64,000 nucleotides of DNA from Luteimonas endophytica (GCF_029887875.1 NZ_JARXRM010000008.1:96782-160781); one strand, 5' to 3'. Shown: positions 46,520 to 55,608, counted from the first letter of the stretch. Notes: generated from the sequence alone by a model not told the origin. Translations and numbers: made by a program.

Positions 46520-46996
46520 ATGCCCGTCTCCGATGCCAACGCCTTCGCCCTGCTTCGCACCTTCGGGACCCTGGAGTTCGCGCTCAAGCGGATCCCCGGC
46601 TTCACGGGCGTGGGCTCCTACAGGTCGGCCAAGGCGAACTGGCGGGCGGTGGACGAAGCGGTGGATGCGCTGCCGGCGTCCGAGTTTCTAGACCGGATGT
46701 CGGCCCCGACGCGGGACAAGTTGCTGGGAGGGGCTCGCCACCGGCCCATGGTCCAGGTGGTCGATGTCATCCAAGGCCAGAACCTGACGCGCTTCGACTT
46801 GCTGCCCCTCCACGCCTCGGACGCCCGCGCTGTGATCGAGGCCACGCGCCGCGTGCGCAACAACCTTTTCCACGGTGGAAAGGAAGACCCGTTGGAAGCG
46901 CCCTACCCGGGCGACGACGACGAGTGGGCGGTGGCCGCTCGGGAAGTCGCCGAATTGCTGCTCGACCTGCTGGACCGCCAAATGCTCAGGCCGTAG
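46520..46996 (+). CDS. HEPN-motif protein
   Basis: A 158-residue helical protein with R113-NNLF-H118 in ATRRVRNNLFHGGK, the R-x4-H catalytic motif of HEPN ribonucleases, near the end of a four-helix-like layout. The ATG at 46520 starts MPVSDANAFALLR; the frame is open upstream without homology. It begins a plus-strand series with the genes at 47032, 47442 and 48221. HEPN proteins are common in toxin-antitoxin and antiviral systems, but this family is unnamed to me. Confidence 0.65.
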   Translation: MPVSDANAFALLRTFGTLEFALKRIPGFTGVGSYRSAKANWRAVDEAVDALPASEFLDRMSAPTRDKLLGGARHRPMVQVVDVIQGQNLTRFDLLPLHASDARAVIEATRRVRNNLFHGGKEDPLEAPYPGDDDEWAVAAREVAELLLDLLDRQMLRP

Positions 46997-47031
46997 GCGA
47001 CTTAACGCCCCTGACTGGACCAAAATGGGGC

Positions 47032-47439
47032 ATGGACTCTGACTGCGCCATCTTATGGAAAGCAAAGCTTGAAGCCTTACTTGGCCCCCGCTGGGCGGTC
47101 CGCTGTAGCCACGTGTTTTTGGCCGAGGAACTGGCGCAGCTGCGCGAAGGCCTGTGGCCGCGCGACGTGGACGATCGTTGGGTAGTGTGGCTCGACGGCG
47201 GCACGCTGCGCTGCTGGCGCTCGTGGACCGGCACATGCATCTACGAAACCAAAGTCGCGGTGAGCGAGGACGGCACGGGCGTGGCCGCGATGCTCGACGT
47301 GCTCGACGACCCGGACTCTTACCGGCGCGCCGGCACTGACGCCGGCGAGCTGGAACGCTTCGAAAGCGTCCTGCCGCTGGTGTGGCGCCGCGAGGACGAA
47401 GGCGACGCGCTAGCCGGTGTGTCGGTCCTCGGGGGCTGA
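47032..47439 (+). CDS. Hypothetical protein
   Basis: A 135-residue acidic protein starting MDSDCAILWKAKLEALLG, with WVVWLDGGTLRCWRSWTGTCIYETKVAV in the middle, suggestive of a small alpha/beta domain. No family recognised. It starts 35 bases after the HEPN-motif gene and ends two bases before the next start, so it is inside the same likely transcript. Confidence 0.6.
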   Translation: MDSDCAILWKAKLEALLGPRWAVRCSHVFLAEELAQLREGLWPRDVDDRWVVWLDGGTLRCWRSWTGTCIYETKVAVSEDGTGVAAMLDVLDDPDSYRRAGTDAGELERFESVLPLVWRREDEGDALAGVSVLGG

Positions 47440-47441
47440 CC

Positions 47442-48221
47442 GTGGCCCAAGTCCCCGCCAACCTGCTGTTGCTGCACCAGGGCGAAGAGGAGTTGCGCCA
47501 GCGCGCCGTGCGCATGGTCGAGGCCTACCCCAACTTGGCCGACCACCTGGATCTCACCGAACGCGCCATGGACGTGATGGACATGCTGCGCCAGCACTAC
47601 CAGGCCGACGACGACGAACGCACCATCAGCCACCTCGGGATCCGCGCGTTCAACGACTTTGCCACTGCGTGGAAGCTCATGGCTTCTGGCTACTATCAGG
47701 CGGCCACGCTCATCTTGCGCGACATCGTAGAAGCAACCAACTTGGTCAACGCCTTCCACGTGGACCGCGCGCTCATCGAGAAGTGGCGCAAGGCGGACCG
47801 ACGTACGCTTAAGCGGGACTTCGCTCCCGCGGCCGTGCGCGAGATCCTCGACGACGCAGCAGGCCTGGGCAAAAGCCGACGCGAGGAGATCTACATAAGG
47901 TTTTCTACGCTGGCCGGCCACCCCACGCTCGACGGGTTCGCCATGCTGCGCCCCAAGGGCATGGAGGCGCACATCGGCCCGTTTTCGGATCTCACGGCGC
48001 TGCGCGTGGTGGTGGAGGAAATGGGCATGCTGGCACCGCAGGCCGGCTTTGCGTTTTGCATCTATCTGGACACGTCCATCGACGCGTGCAGCCAAGTCGC
48101 GCACTACTTCTTGACCGGCGCAATGGATTACTCGGGTAAATACTTGGGCAAGCCCTACTCGTCCAAGGAGCGTGCGGAAATCGATCGGCTATTCGCACGC
48201 TCGTCTTCTGAGGCGCGCTGA
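47442..48221 (+). CDS. Hypothetical helical protein
   Basis: A 259-residue, largely alpha-helical protein from GTG 47442 (AQVPANLLLLHQGEEELRQR). Internal features include IRAFNDFATAWKLMASGYYQAATLILRDIVEA, resembling helical repeat or nucleotidyltransferase-substrate-binding folds, and a Lys/Arg-rich linker. I do not recognise a named family. Its TGA overlaps the ATG of the decayed gene at 48221 (ATGA), so the two were coupled. Confidence 0.6.
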   Translation: MAQVPANLLLLHQGEEELRQRAVRMVEAYPNLADHLDLTERAMDVMDMLRQHYQADDDERTISHLGIRAFNDFATAWKLMASGYYQAATLILRDIVEATNLVNAFHVDRALIEKWRKADRRTLKRDFAPAAVREILDDAAGLGKSRREEIYIRFSTLAGHPTLDGFAMLRPKGMEAHIGPFSDLTALRVVVEEMGMLAPQAGFAFCIYLDTSIDACSQVAHYFLTGAMDYSGKYLGKPYSSKERAEIDRLFARSSSEAR

Positions 48222-48918
48222 TGAAATGGGACTTGAAGGAACTTCGGGGACACGTGAAGCGGCTGCTCGGCGAAGACTAGCTGCGCAGCGTCAACCAGTG
48301 CTTACGGACCATCGGCGACCGGCGCGAATTTAGCCGCTACCAATTCAACGAAACCAAAGTCCAGATGGCGGATATCCTCCAGGGCCGCGAAGACTTTGAG
48401 CTGACCGCCGCGCTCTTGGGGGCGTTAGACACCGACAAGCGGCAGTTCTCCACCGCACAATTTCAGGCGTATGCGCACACGGTCGCCTGCGTTCAGAGCA
48501 TGCACGCGGTTGCCGATAGCATGGCTCACTTCGCTTACCACGTTCTGGGGGCCAACCTGGACCCGGCCACTCACATCAAGAAGGAGCGCGACATCACCTG
48601 GTCAAAGGTGAGTAAGAAGCTCGCGCAGGGCCCATCAAGGATGGGATGAGCGCATTGCTGGACGATCCGGGCTTTACCTACTTGGCGGCGCTGAGCAACC
48701 ACACCAAGCACCGCTCCATCATCGAGGTGTCCTACTCGGTTAACTTCGAGTCGGACGCGGTCGAACACGGTCTTCGATTCAACCCCTTCACCTACGACGG
48801 GGTGGCCTACCCCGCCAAGTGGGTTCGCCCCACGCTGATCGACGAATACCAGCGGCAGGAAAGGTGGCTCCTGACCATCGGCAATGCAGTGAGCGGCAAG
48901 TTCAGGGCCCGACCCTGA
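48221..48918 (+). pseudogene. Decayed hypothetical gene (TAG stop and frameshift)
   Basis: The reading begins MKWDLKELRGHVKRLLGED, meets TAG at 48278, and resumes in the same frame with LRSVNQCLRTIGDRREFSRY through TWSKVSKKLAQGP. Near 48637 a base is missing: the current frame ends at SRMG, whereas the +2 frame continues IKDGMSALLDDPGFTYLAAL to a natural stop at 48918. Repaired, the product has about 232 residues. A restart at ATG 48365 would still yield a truncated 94-residue protein. Family unknown. Confidence 0.6.
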
Positions 48919-48995
48919 GCCAGAGGCTCAGCATGCACGTCCGGGAACCACTGCATGCACTTCGCACCTGCAAGCGCGACCAAACTCCCCGCGGT

Positions 48996-49427
48996 TCAAT
49001 CGTGCGGCTGTAACTTCAGGGGCACCGCGCCGAGGGGGCTTCCGACGAACAGGTATCGCCCTTCCCGCTCGCGCAGGAACACGACATAGGATTTCCCGGC
49101 CTCGCAACAGTCATTGCGGTGTTCCGAAATCGTGCCATCGACGACTACCTCAATGCGGTCGCTGACCTTGGCGTCGCCTTTCAACACGCCGGCCACGCGG
49201 GCGCTGACGCGATAGAACTTGTCGAATTCCTTGCCGTCGTACGGGATTGGCTCGATGGCGTCCACGACAGCGACCAACTCCGCCGCCGCCACCCGTTCCT
49301 CCAATGAGAGATTGGGCCGGTCTACGGCGCAGACGTTGCCCGCGAGGGCGACCAGCGCAAGTATCCAGATGGGCGCCGCTGCATAGCCGGCCAAGGCCAG
49401 GATCAGGGTGATGGTGAAGCGGGCCAT
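48996..49427 (-). CDS. Exported or anchored hypothetical protein, fourth gene of operon
   Basis: A 143-residue protein with an N-terminal hydrophobic stretch (residues 3-38, signal or anchor) and a beta-rich domain (LVAVVDAIEPIPYDGKEFDKFYRVSARVAGVLKG, ... YVVFLREREGRYLFVGSPLG), which resembles small OB-like or tissue-inhibitor-type folds seen in secreted proteins. The ATG at 49427 overlaps the previous gene by 25 bases. No named family. Confidence 0.6.
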   Translation of the reverse strand: MARFTITLILALAGYAAAPIWILALVALAGNVCAVDRPNLSLEERVAAAELVAVVDAIEPIPYDGKEFDKFYRVSARVAGVLKGDAKVSDRIEVVVDGTISEHRNDCCEAGKSYVVFLREREGRYLFVGSPLGAVPLKLQPHD

Positions 49428-49837
49428 ACTTCGCCCGATGGCAACGACACGGTATCCACGAATACACCGATGCCGTGGTCGCACACCCCCAAAGGCACCT
49501 GGCGCCCTTGCTCGGCATACCACAGCACCACTTCACCTGCGACCTCAAAACTCGGCTGCACGAACGCACGGCCTTGCACGGAGACCGTCTGCCCGTTCCA
49601 TGTGCGCAACGCATCCTTGAAACCATCGGGCAACGCCAGCTTCGCGCATGTGCCGTCGACGTCCAGAACCGCAGCGGTGGCCGGCTCGCCCTCATGCAAT
49701 GCTAGGCGTCCGGTCAAGGCGCAAGATTGCCCTGCTTCGCACAATGACGCTGAACCAGTGCTGCCGGAATGGGCGCAACCGGCCAACATGACCAAGGCAA
49801 CACCCATGCTGCGGATCAGCACTGGATGGTTGTGCAT
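49403..49837 (-). CDS. Lipoprotein, third gene of operon
   Basis: A 144-residue lipoprotein: MGVALVMLAGC gives a lipobox (LAGC) after a short hydrophobic stretch. The mature domain is beta-rich (CALTGRLALHEGEPATAAVLDVDG, TVSVQGRAFVQPSFEVAG). The start at 49837 (MHNHPVLIRS) overlaps the RHS-fragment gene by 22 bases; a longer frame to 49873 is less likely. It could be an immunity-like partner for the upstream exported protein, but that is position only. Confidence 0.65.
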   Translation of the reverse strand: MHNHPVLIRSMGVALVMLAGCAHSGSTGSASLCEAGQSCALTGRLALHEGEPATAAVLDVDGTCAKLALPDGFKDALRTWNGQTVSVQGRAFVQPSFEVAGEVVLWYAEQGRQVPLGVCDHGIGVFVDTVSLPSGEVWPASPSP

Positions 49838-50562
49838 GAAGACACTCCCGACCCGCCTTGGTTTTGGTTCCAACTGTCGATGGTGCTACGGATTGCGTTG
49901 CGCTCGCCGGGCGTGAGGCGTGTCCCATCCAACCCCCGCACGCGAAAGCCCACTTCGGTCCTTTCGATGCCGTAGGCGCCGCGAGGGGAAATGACGTAGG
50001 CGGTTCTGTCAGTTGCATCTGCCATGCGCCCATCCTCGGGACCGGGAAGGCCAGATGTGCGGACTGTGTGCGTGTGGCCGCCGCTCTCCTCGGGCCCAAG
50101 CGCCCGTAGATTGTAAGAACCCACTTCGCGCACCGACCCATCGCTGCACGACTGGCAGCTTGTCGTCATGGGATTGGACGCGGTGCCATCAGCAGATGCC
50201 TTGAAGCCTTGCTCCTGCCCTCTGAAATCCAGTTTTGTGCCATCGGACAGCGAGCCCGACCGCGATGCGGAGCGCACCTGACCATCGACGGTCATCTGCT
50301 GGCTCGATGGGCCTGGCTGCGGCGTAGTGCCGGTTTCCGTGCGCGGAGAATCGATGCAGCCGCCCACCCCCTTCGGGCATGCGGCGCGCCCGTCGGGATC
50401 AATGAAGCGATATGGATTGTTGTTGCCATACCAATAGCGATTGAAGTTCTGACCATTGTTGGGATTTGCCTGGACGGGGTCAGCCGATACAAAACGTGCC
50501 GATGCGATCGGCGCCGCTGCACACAACATCAAGGCCAAAGCGATATGAAAAGTCGTGCGCAT
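49816..50562 (-). CDS. Exported orphan RHS-core fragment with HxH-type C-terminal domain
   Basis: A 248-residue protein with a signal peptide (residues 1-22). Residues 24-58 (FVSADPVQANP, NRYWYGNNNPYRFIDPDGR) are the end of an RHS repeat-associated core, normally at the C-terminus of proteins over 1000 residues; no RHS repeats precede it here. After a Pro/Ser-rich linker comes a domain with H163-T-H165, D177 and D182 (GGHTHTVRTSGLPGPEDGR, then AYVISPRGAYGI), like the HxH...D arrangement of JAB/DUF4329-type metal sites. It is coupled to the transglutaminase-like gene (TGATG). Confidence 0.75.
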   Translation of the reverse strand: MRTTFHIALALMLCAAAPIASARFVSADPVQANPNNGQNFNRYWYGNNNPYRFIDPDGRAACPKGVGGCIDSPRTETGTTPQPGPSSQQMTVDGQVRSASRSGSLSDGTKLDFRGQEQGFKASADGTASNPMTTSCQSCSDGSVREVGSYNLRALGPEESGGHTHTVRTSGLPGPEDGRMADATDRTAYVISPRGAYGIERTEVGFRVRGLDGTRLTPGERNAIRSTIDSWNQNQGGSGVSSCTTIQC

Positions 50563-51566
50563 CACTGCCCCCTCTGGGTCTTTTCCCGCTCGATGGATCG
50601 AAGATACGCCGCTTCCTGCTCCGGTGTCCACGGCGCCCAGCCTAGCCGCTCGGCTTGGTCATACATCGCCAGGTTCGCCTGGCTCAAACGCTGGTAGTCC
50701 GCGACCTTGTCGGCCGGAATGTCGGCCGGGTTCGGGTAGCGATTGGCATAGTGCTCTTGGAGCTGCAGGTAGTAGGCGTTACCCTTCCAAATCAGGGCGA
50801 TGGTGTCCTTGGAATTGGCCGCCAGCACCAGTTCGGCGACCTCCAACAGCGCATCGGCGCTCTTCTGGCGCCCGTAGTGCTCCATCAGCGTAGAAGCGAT
50901 GACGCCTACCCCTTCGCGAGGCAGCAGCGGGCGCAGGTAGATGTCGTTTTGCAGCGCCAGCGAAGTGATGTGCGTGTCGCGCTCATAGCTGCTATCGAAC
51001 TTGAAGCCGCCCTGCGTAGCTTCCACATTGACCCAGGCCTGCTGCGTGTCGTCGGCGAACTTCACCATGACGTGGCTGGGCGCCGTCGCCAGCGCGACCG
51101 GCAGCCCAAGCCGCTGGCCCAGGATCACCAACAGGATGGGCATGGACACGCAGTTGCCCTTGCGCGTACGCAGGTAAGTTGCAAGGTGCTTGTTCGCCGG
51201 CTGACTGCCCAAGGGATCGCTTAGGTCGTAGGAGAACGGCCGGTTGTCGTTCCATGGACCGGGGGTGTAGAGGGTTTTCAGCAAGGCATCGAGGATCCCG
51301 CGATCACTGGCGCCAATGGGAAAGTTGTCGCGCACGGCCCGCTCCCATCGATCGATGTCACGACGTACGGCAATCTCGTCCGTCGACGGGTCGATGACAC
51401 GGTCCACGGCCAGCTTGGCGTCGAGGTAGCTGACGCGCTGGTCGGGAAGTGCGAACTGTGTGCGCAGCGGGGCGAGATTGGCGGCTGCCCAAGACGTGGG
51501 TGCGACGACCAGCAGACATAGCCCAATGGCCCGGGTCATCCAGAAATGGCGGATCTTGATCCCCAT
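50562..51566 (-). CDS. Exported transglutaminase-like protein with helical C-terminus
   Basis: A 334-residue protein with a signal peptide (residues 11-28) and a SirB1/transglutaminase-like core: catalytic C139 in RKGNCVSMPILLVILGQRLG, H165 in PSHVMVKF and an acidic third residue in WVNVEAT (E182). A TPR-like helical part follows (LLEVAELVLAANSKDTIALIWKGNAYYLQL). The ATG at 51566 opens the four-gene minus-strand operon. Cleavage or cross-linking activity is possible but unproven. Confidence 0.75.
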   Translation of the reverse strand: MGIKIRHFWMTRAIGLCLLVVAPTSWAAANLAPLRTQFALPDQRVSYLDAKLAVDRVIDPSTDEIAVRRDIDRWERAVRDNFPIGASDRGILDALLKTLYTPGPWNDNRPFSYDLSDPLGSQPANKHLATYLRTRKGNCVSMPILLVILGQRLGLPVALATAPSHVMVKFADDTQQAWVNVEATQGGFKFDSSYERDTHITSLALQNDIYLRPLLPREGVGVIASTLMEHYGRQKSADALLEVAELVLAANSKDTIALIWKGNAYYLQLQEHYANRYPNPADIPADKVADYQRLSQANLAMYDQAERLGWAPWTPEQEAAYLRSIEREKTQRGQ

Positions 51567-51707
51567 GCGCTCCTTGCGCCCCTGCCTGCTATGGCAACGA
51601 TAGCTCAGCCAAATCCCGGGCGCCAGAGGGCGGGAAAATCCATGCTATCCGGTACAGTTTTAGGGAGAAAGCTTGGCACGGCGGCGCCCCACCCCATCAA
51701 CGCCGCT

Positions 51708-51878
51708 ATGATCTCGGCACCGATCTGGGGCGCGGCGCACATCCATCCCGATGGCGACGATGCCGTGGGCCGGGCCGGACCCGGCTACTTCATCATCCTG
51801 TCGATGATCATGCGGCCGCTGCTGATGCTGTTCGGGCTGATCTGCTCTATCGCCGTAGCCAACCCCATCGCGAAACAG
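51708..51878 (+). pseudogene. Remnant of a DotA/TraY-like conjugation gene
   Basis: A 57-codon stretch starting MISAPIWGAAHIHPDGDDAV and continuing GYFIILSMIMRPLLMLFGLI resembles the membrane segment of DotA/TraY-type type IV secretion proteins (Gly-Tyr plus a long helix with RP-LM-FGL). It then runs into unrelated sequence before proB, with no stop at a sensible family length. It suggests that a conjugative element was once present. The similarity is recalled by eye, so confidence is moderate. Confidence 0.45.
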
Positions 51879-51936
51879 CCGGCCCCGGGGCGGGTTTTTC
51901 TTGTCCGGCCGGGGCGCCCTTCCCCACCGGCCGGTA

Positions 51937-53073
51937 CTACACCAGCACCAGGTCGTCGCGGTGCACCACGCTGCCGCCGTAGTTGTAGCCGAGGACCGCC
52001 TCGATCTCGCGCGAGTGCCTGCGGGCGATGCGGCGGATGTCGGCGGCCGAGTACTGGCTGACCCCGCGCGCGACCGGCTCCTCGCCGTCGTCGTCGCGGC
52101 GGCGGATCTCGACCATGTCGCCGCGACGGAAATCGCCCAGCACCGCCAGTACCCCTCCGGGCAGCAGCGAGGCGCCCTTCTGGATCATGGCGTCGGCGGC
52201 GCCGGCGTCGACCACGATCGCGCCGGGCTCGGTCGGGGCGTTCTGCAGCCAGTGCTTGCGCGCCGCCATCCGGCTGCGGGCCGGGTGCACGCGGGTGCCT
52301 CGCAGGCGGTCCTGGGCCAGCCCTTCGAGCACGTCGGCGCGGGTACCGTTGAACAGCACCGTGACGATGCCGGCACCGGCGGCGCGTTGCGCGGCGTCGA
52401 GCTTGGTGCGCATGCCGCCGGTGCCGGCGGCGCTGCCGGCGCCGCCGGCCGCCGCCAGCAGCCCGGCGCTGAAGCGCGCCACCACCTCGACCGGGCACGC
52501 CCCGGGGTTGAGCCGTGGATCTGCGTCGTACAGACCGTCGATGTCGGTGGCGATGAACAGCACCTCGGCGTCGACCAGCGCGGCGACGATCGCCGCCAGG
52601 GTGTCGTTGTCGCCGAGCTTGAGCTCGTCGACCGAGACCGTGTCGTTCTCGTTGACGATCGGCAGCGCGCGCTGGCGCAGCAGCGCCGCAAGAGTGGCGC
52701 GGGCATTGAGATAGCGGCGGCGATTGCGCAGGTCGTCGTGGGTCAGCAGCACCTGCGCGACCGGGCGCTCGAAGAAGCCCTGCCAGAAGCCCATCAATTT
52801 TGCCTGCCCCAGCGCCGCCAGCGCCTGACGCTCGGCGATCGGCGCGTCGACGGCGGTGTCGGCGCGAACGATCGCGCGACCGGCCGCGACCGCGCCGGAA
52901 GAGACCAGGACCACCTCGCGACCGGCCGCGACGCAGGCCGAGACGAACCCGGCCAGCGCGCGGGCATTGCGCGGCGACAGGCCACCGCCGTCGGCGGCCA
53001 GCAGGCTGCTGCCGACCTTGAGCACCGCGCGCCGCCAGGGCGGCAGCAGCTGTTCGCCAAATCCACCGGTCAT
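51937..53073 (-). CDS. proB: Glutamate 5-kinase ProB
   Basis: A 378-residue first enzyme of proline synthesis. The amino-acid-kinase domain (residues 1-265) has VLKVGSSLLA, VLVSSGAVAAG, ALAALGQAKLMG, VNENDTVSVDEL and FGDND-like LKLGDNDTLAAIVA; a PUA domain (about 285-372, GAIVVDAGAADAMIQKGASLLPGGV) follows. The ATG at 53073 is chosen because the 96 upstream residues of open frame are translated REP repeats. Its usual partner proA is not adjacent; the accessory block follows instead. Confidence 0.95.
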   Translation of the reverse strand: MTGGFGEQLLPPWRRAVLKVGSSLLAADGGGLSPRNARALAGFVSACVAAGREVVLVSSGAVAAGRAIVRADTAVDAPIAERQALAALGQAKLMGFWQGFFERPVAQVLLTHDDLRNRRRYLNARATLAALLRQRALPIVNENDTVSVDELKLGDNDTLAAIVAALVDAEVLFIATDIDGLYDADPRLNPGACPVEVVARFSAGLLAAAGGAGSAAGTGGMRTKLDAAQRAAGAGIVTVLFNGTRADVLEGLAQDRLRGTRVHPARSRMAARKHWLQNAPTEPGAIVVDAGAADAMIQKGASLLPGGVLAVLGDFRRGDMVEIRRRDDDGEEPVARGVSQYSAADIRRIARRHSREIEAVLGYNYGGSVVHRDDLVLV

Positions 53074-53094
53074 CGTCTCTGCATCCCGGTTCCA

Positions 53095-53326
53095 TAGAGC
53101 GGAGCTTGCTCCGCTGCTGCGCCGGCCCGGGACGGAAAGCAGCCGAGCAAGCTCGGCTCTACGCGGGGTCGCGGTTGCCCGTGGAATCGTGGTTCCCCGT
53201 AGAGCGGAGCTTGCTCCGCTGCTGCGCCGGCCCGGGACGGAAAGCGGCCGAGCAAGCCCGGCTCTACGGCGGGTCGTGGTTGCCCGTGGAGCCGTGGTTG
53301 TCCGTAGAGCGGAGCTTGCTCCGCTG
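53095..53326. repeat. 105-bp tandem repeat of paired GTAG/REP palindromes
   Basis: TAGAGCGGAGCTTGCTCCGC begins at 53095, 53200 and 53305, exactly 105 bases apart, giving two full units and a 22-base partial one. Each full unit also holds an inverted second head ending CTCGGCTCTAC, so each is a REP doublet (REPIN-like), similar to the GTAG (SMAG) repeats of Stenotrophomonas. Units differ by a few bases. The block fills the argH-proB spacer. Confidence 0.88.
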
Positions 53327-53332
53327 CGCCCG

Positions 53333-54631
53333 TCACGCCGGCAGCGCCGCCAGTCGCGCATGCAATGCGTCCAGCCCCAGGTCGGCGCAGGCGCCGGGCG
53401 AGACCCGCGCCTGCAGGCTGCCTTCCGGGGTCCTGCCCTCGCCGGCCTGCGCCACGGCTTCCGCGGCGGCGCGGTAGGCGTCGCGGAACGGCACCCCGGC
53501 CGCGGCCTGCTCCACCGCCACGTCGGTGGCGTACATGCCGTCGTCGATCGCAGCGCGCATCCGCCGCGGCCGCCATTCGAGATTGGCCAGCAGCGCCGGC
53601 AGCAGCTCCAGCGCCGCCAGGCCGCGGCCGAAGCCGTGGAAGATCGCGCCCTTGCTCGCCTGCAGGTCGCGGTGGTAGCCCGACGGCAGCGACAGCAGCT
53701 GCTCGATCTCGATCCGTGCCGCGGCCACGCTGGCGTGGGTCGCGCGCATCAGCTCGATCACGTCGGGGTTGCGCTTGTTGGGCATGATCGAGCTGCCGGT
53801 GGTGTACTGCGCCGGCAGGTCCACGAAGCCGAACTCTGCGCTGGAGAACAACGACACGTCCCAGGCAAGGCGGCGCAGGTCGAGGGTCGCCGACCCCAGC
53901 GCCTCCAGCGCCGCCAGCTCGAACTTGCCGCGCGAGAGCTGCGCATAGACCGGGTTGATCTGCTGCCGGGCGAAGCCGAGCGCGGCGGTGGTGTGGGCGC
54001 GGTCGAGCGGCAGGTTGACCCCGTAGCCGGCGGCGGTGCCGAGCGGGTTGGCGTCGAGCAGGGCGCGGGTATCGAGCGCGCGGCGGGCGTCGTCGATGAA
54101 GGCCTCGGCCCAGCCGGCCCACCACAGCCCCGCGGAGGACACCACCGCGCGCTGCAGGTGGGTGTATCCGGGCAGCGGCAGCTCCGCCTCGGCGTGGGCG
54201 CGCTCGAGGGCGACCCCGGCGATCTCGCGCGCCAGCGCGGCGGTACGCCCCAGCTTCTCCTTCAGCCACAGCCGGGTGGCGACCAGCACCTGGTCGTTGC
54301 GGCTGCGCCCGGTGTGGATCTTCTTGCCGGCGTTGCCCAGGCGCTCGACCAGCCAGGCCTCGATCGCGGAGTGGCCGTCCTCGTAGCGCGCGTCGAGCAC
54401 GAAGCGGCCCGAGGAGAACTCCTCGCCCAGGATCGCCAGTTCGCGCTCCATCGCCCCGAGCTCGTCCTGCGACAGGATGCCGATGCGCGCAAGGCCCTGC
54501 GCGTGGGCCCGGCTGGCGGCGATGTCGTGGAGGAAGAACTCGCGGTCGAGCACCACGTCGTCGCCGGCCAGGAACGCCTGGATCTGCGCGTCGACGGCGA
54601 CGCCGGGCTTCTGCCAGAGGAGGTCGGACAT
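53333..54631 (-). CDS. argH: Argininosuccinate lyase ArgH
   Basis: A 432-residue fumarase-fold enzyme releasing arginine and fumarate. The signature [13 protein letters not shown] is present, with [17 protein letters not shown] and [14 protein letters not shown]. Length is near the family's 430-460. It is the last arg gene, 26 bases after argC, and is followed by the REP block and proB. Confidence 0.95.
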   Translation of the reverse strand: MSDLLWQKPGVAVDAQIQAFLAGDDVVLDREFFLHDIAASRAHAQGLARIGILSQDELGAMERELAILGEEFSSGRFVLDARYEDGHSAIEAWLVERLGNAGKKIHTGRSRNDQVLVATRLWLKEKLGRTAALAREIAGVALERAHAEAELPLPGYTHLQRAVVSSAGLWWAGWAEAFIDDARRALDTRALLDANPLGTAAGYGVNLPLDRAHTTAALGFARQQINPVYAQLSRGKFELAALEALGSATLDLRRLAWDVSLFSSAEFGFVDLPAQYTTGSSIMPNKRNPDVIELMRATHASVAAARIEIEQLLSLPSGYHRDLQASKGAIFHGFGRGLAALELLPALLANLEWRPRRMRAAIDDGMYATDVAVEQAAAGVPFRDAYRAAAEAVAQAGEGRTPEGSLQARVSPGACADLGLDALHARLAALPA

Positions 54632-54657
54632 GTCGGGCTCCTGGTTGGATCAAGCGT

Positions 54658-55608
54658 TCACAGCGGGATGCCGTCGAACTCGCCGAAGCCGAGCGCGAGG
54701 TTGAGGTTCTGCATGGCCTGGGTCGCAGCGCCCTTGAGCAGGTTGTCGAGAGTCGCCACCACCACCGCCCTGCGGCCGTCGCCGGACACCGCAACGCCGC
54801 CGATCTGGACGCCATGGCGGCCGGCGATGCGGCTGACCCACGGCGGCGCGTCGACCAGCTCGACCAGCGGCTCTCCGGCATAGCGCTCGCGGTAGCGCGC
54901 GGCGACCGCGCCGGCTCCGGCCGGCTCGCGCAGGTGCAGGTTGACGGTCATGGTGATGCCGCGGAAGTGCGGCGCCACGTGCGGCATGAACTCGACGTCC
55001 GCGCCGAGCTGGCGCGCCGCCTCGCGCTCGTGGATGTGGCCGGCGAGCGCGTAGGGCATCAGGTTGTCGCGCAGCTGCTCCGGGTCGTTGCGGTCCGAGG
55101 GGGTGGTGCCGGCGCCGGAATACCCCGAGACCCCGAAGCACTGCACCGGGCCGGCGATGTCCTCCAGCAGCGGCGCGATCGCCAGCTGCATCGCGGTGGC
55201 GTAGCAGCCCGGATTGGCGATCCGGCGCTGGCCGGCATAGCGCCCCCGGGTGAGTTCGGGCAGCCCGTAGTACCAGGCGTCGTCGAAGCGATGGTCGGCG
55301 GACAGGTCGACGATCACGGGGCTCGCGCCGGCGCGGTCGATCTCCGCCACGAACGGAGCGCCCTTGTCGTTGGGCAGCGCCAGCACCACCGCGTCGACCC
55401 CGCGCCCGGCCAAGGCGGAGGGATCCAGCGTCTCGTAGCGCAGCGCCCCGGAGAACCCCGCGACGTGCGCGTCGACGCGCTGGCCGGCCAGCTCGCGCGA
55501 CGAAACGAACGCGAGTTCGAGTCCCGGGTGCGCCGCCACCAGGCGGATCAGCTCCGCACCGGTATGCCCGCGGGCGCCGACCAGGCCGAGGGTCGCGCGG
55601 CCGTTCAT
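54658..55608 (-). CDS. argC: N-acetyl-gamma-glutamyl-phosphate reductase ArgC
   Basis: A 316-residue NADP-dependent enzyme. [22 protein letters not shown] is the nucleotide site and [13 protein letters not shown] holds the catalytic cysteine; [15 protein letters not shown] and [16 protein letters not shown] close it. Its ATG overlaps the argB stop (ATGA). The frame is open far upstream through argB and argE as an artefact of composition. Confidence 0.95.
   Translation of the reverse strand: MNGRATLGLVGARGHTGAELIRLVAAHPGLELAFVSSRELAGQRVDAHVAGFSGALRYETLDPSALAGRGVDAVVLALPNDKGAPFVAEIDRAGASPVIVDLSADHRFDDAWYYGLPELTRGRYAGQRRIANPGCYATAMQLAIAPLLEDIAGPVQCFGVSGYSGAGTTPSDRNDPEQLRDNLMPYALAGHIHEREAARQLGADVEFMPHVAPHFRGITMTVNLHLREPAGAGAVAARYRERYAGEPLVELVDAPPWVSRIAGRHGVQIGGVAVSGDGRRAVVVATLDNLLKGAATQAMQNLNLALGFGEFDGIPL

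Noticed and set aside
51879-51930. GC-rich inverted sequence with TTTTTC between proB and the DotA/TraY-like fragment
   Set aside because: GCCCCGG/CCGGGGC can pair, but the loop is long and no T-run follows in the proB direction; not convincing as a terminator.
53074-53361. N-terminal extension of ProB
   Set aside because: It translates the 105-bp REP repeats and has no homology; MTGGFGEQ at 53073 is the natural start.
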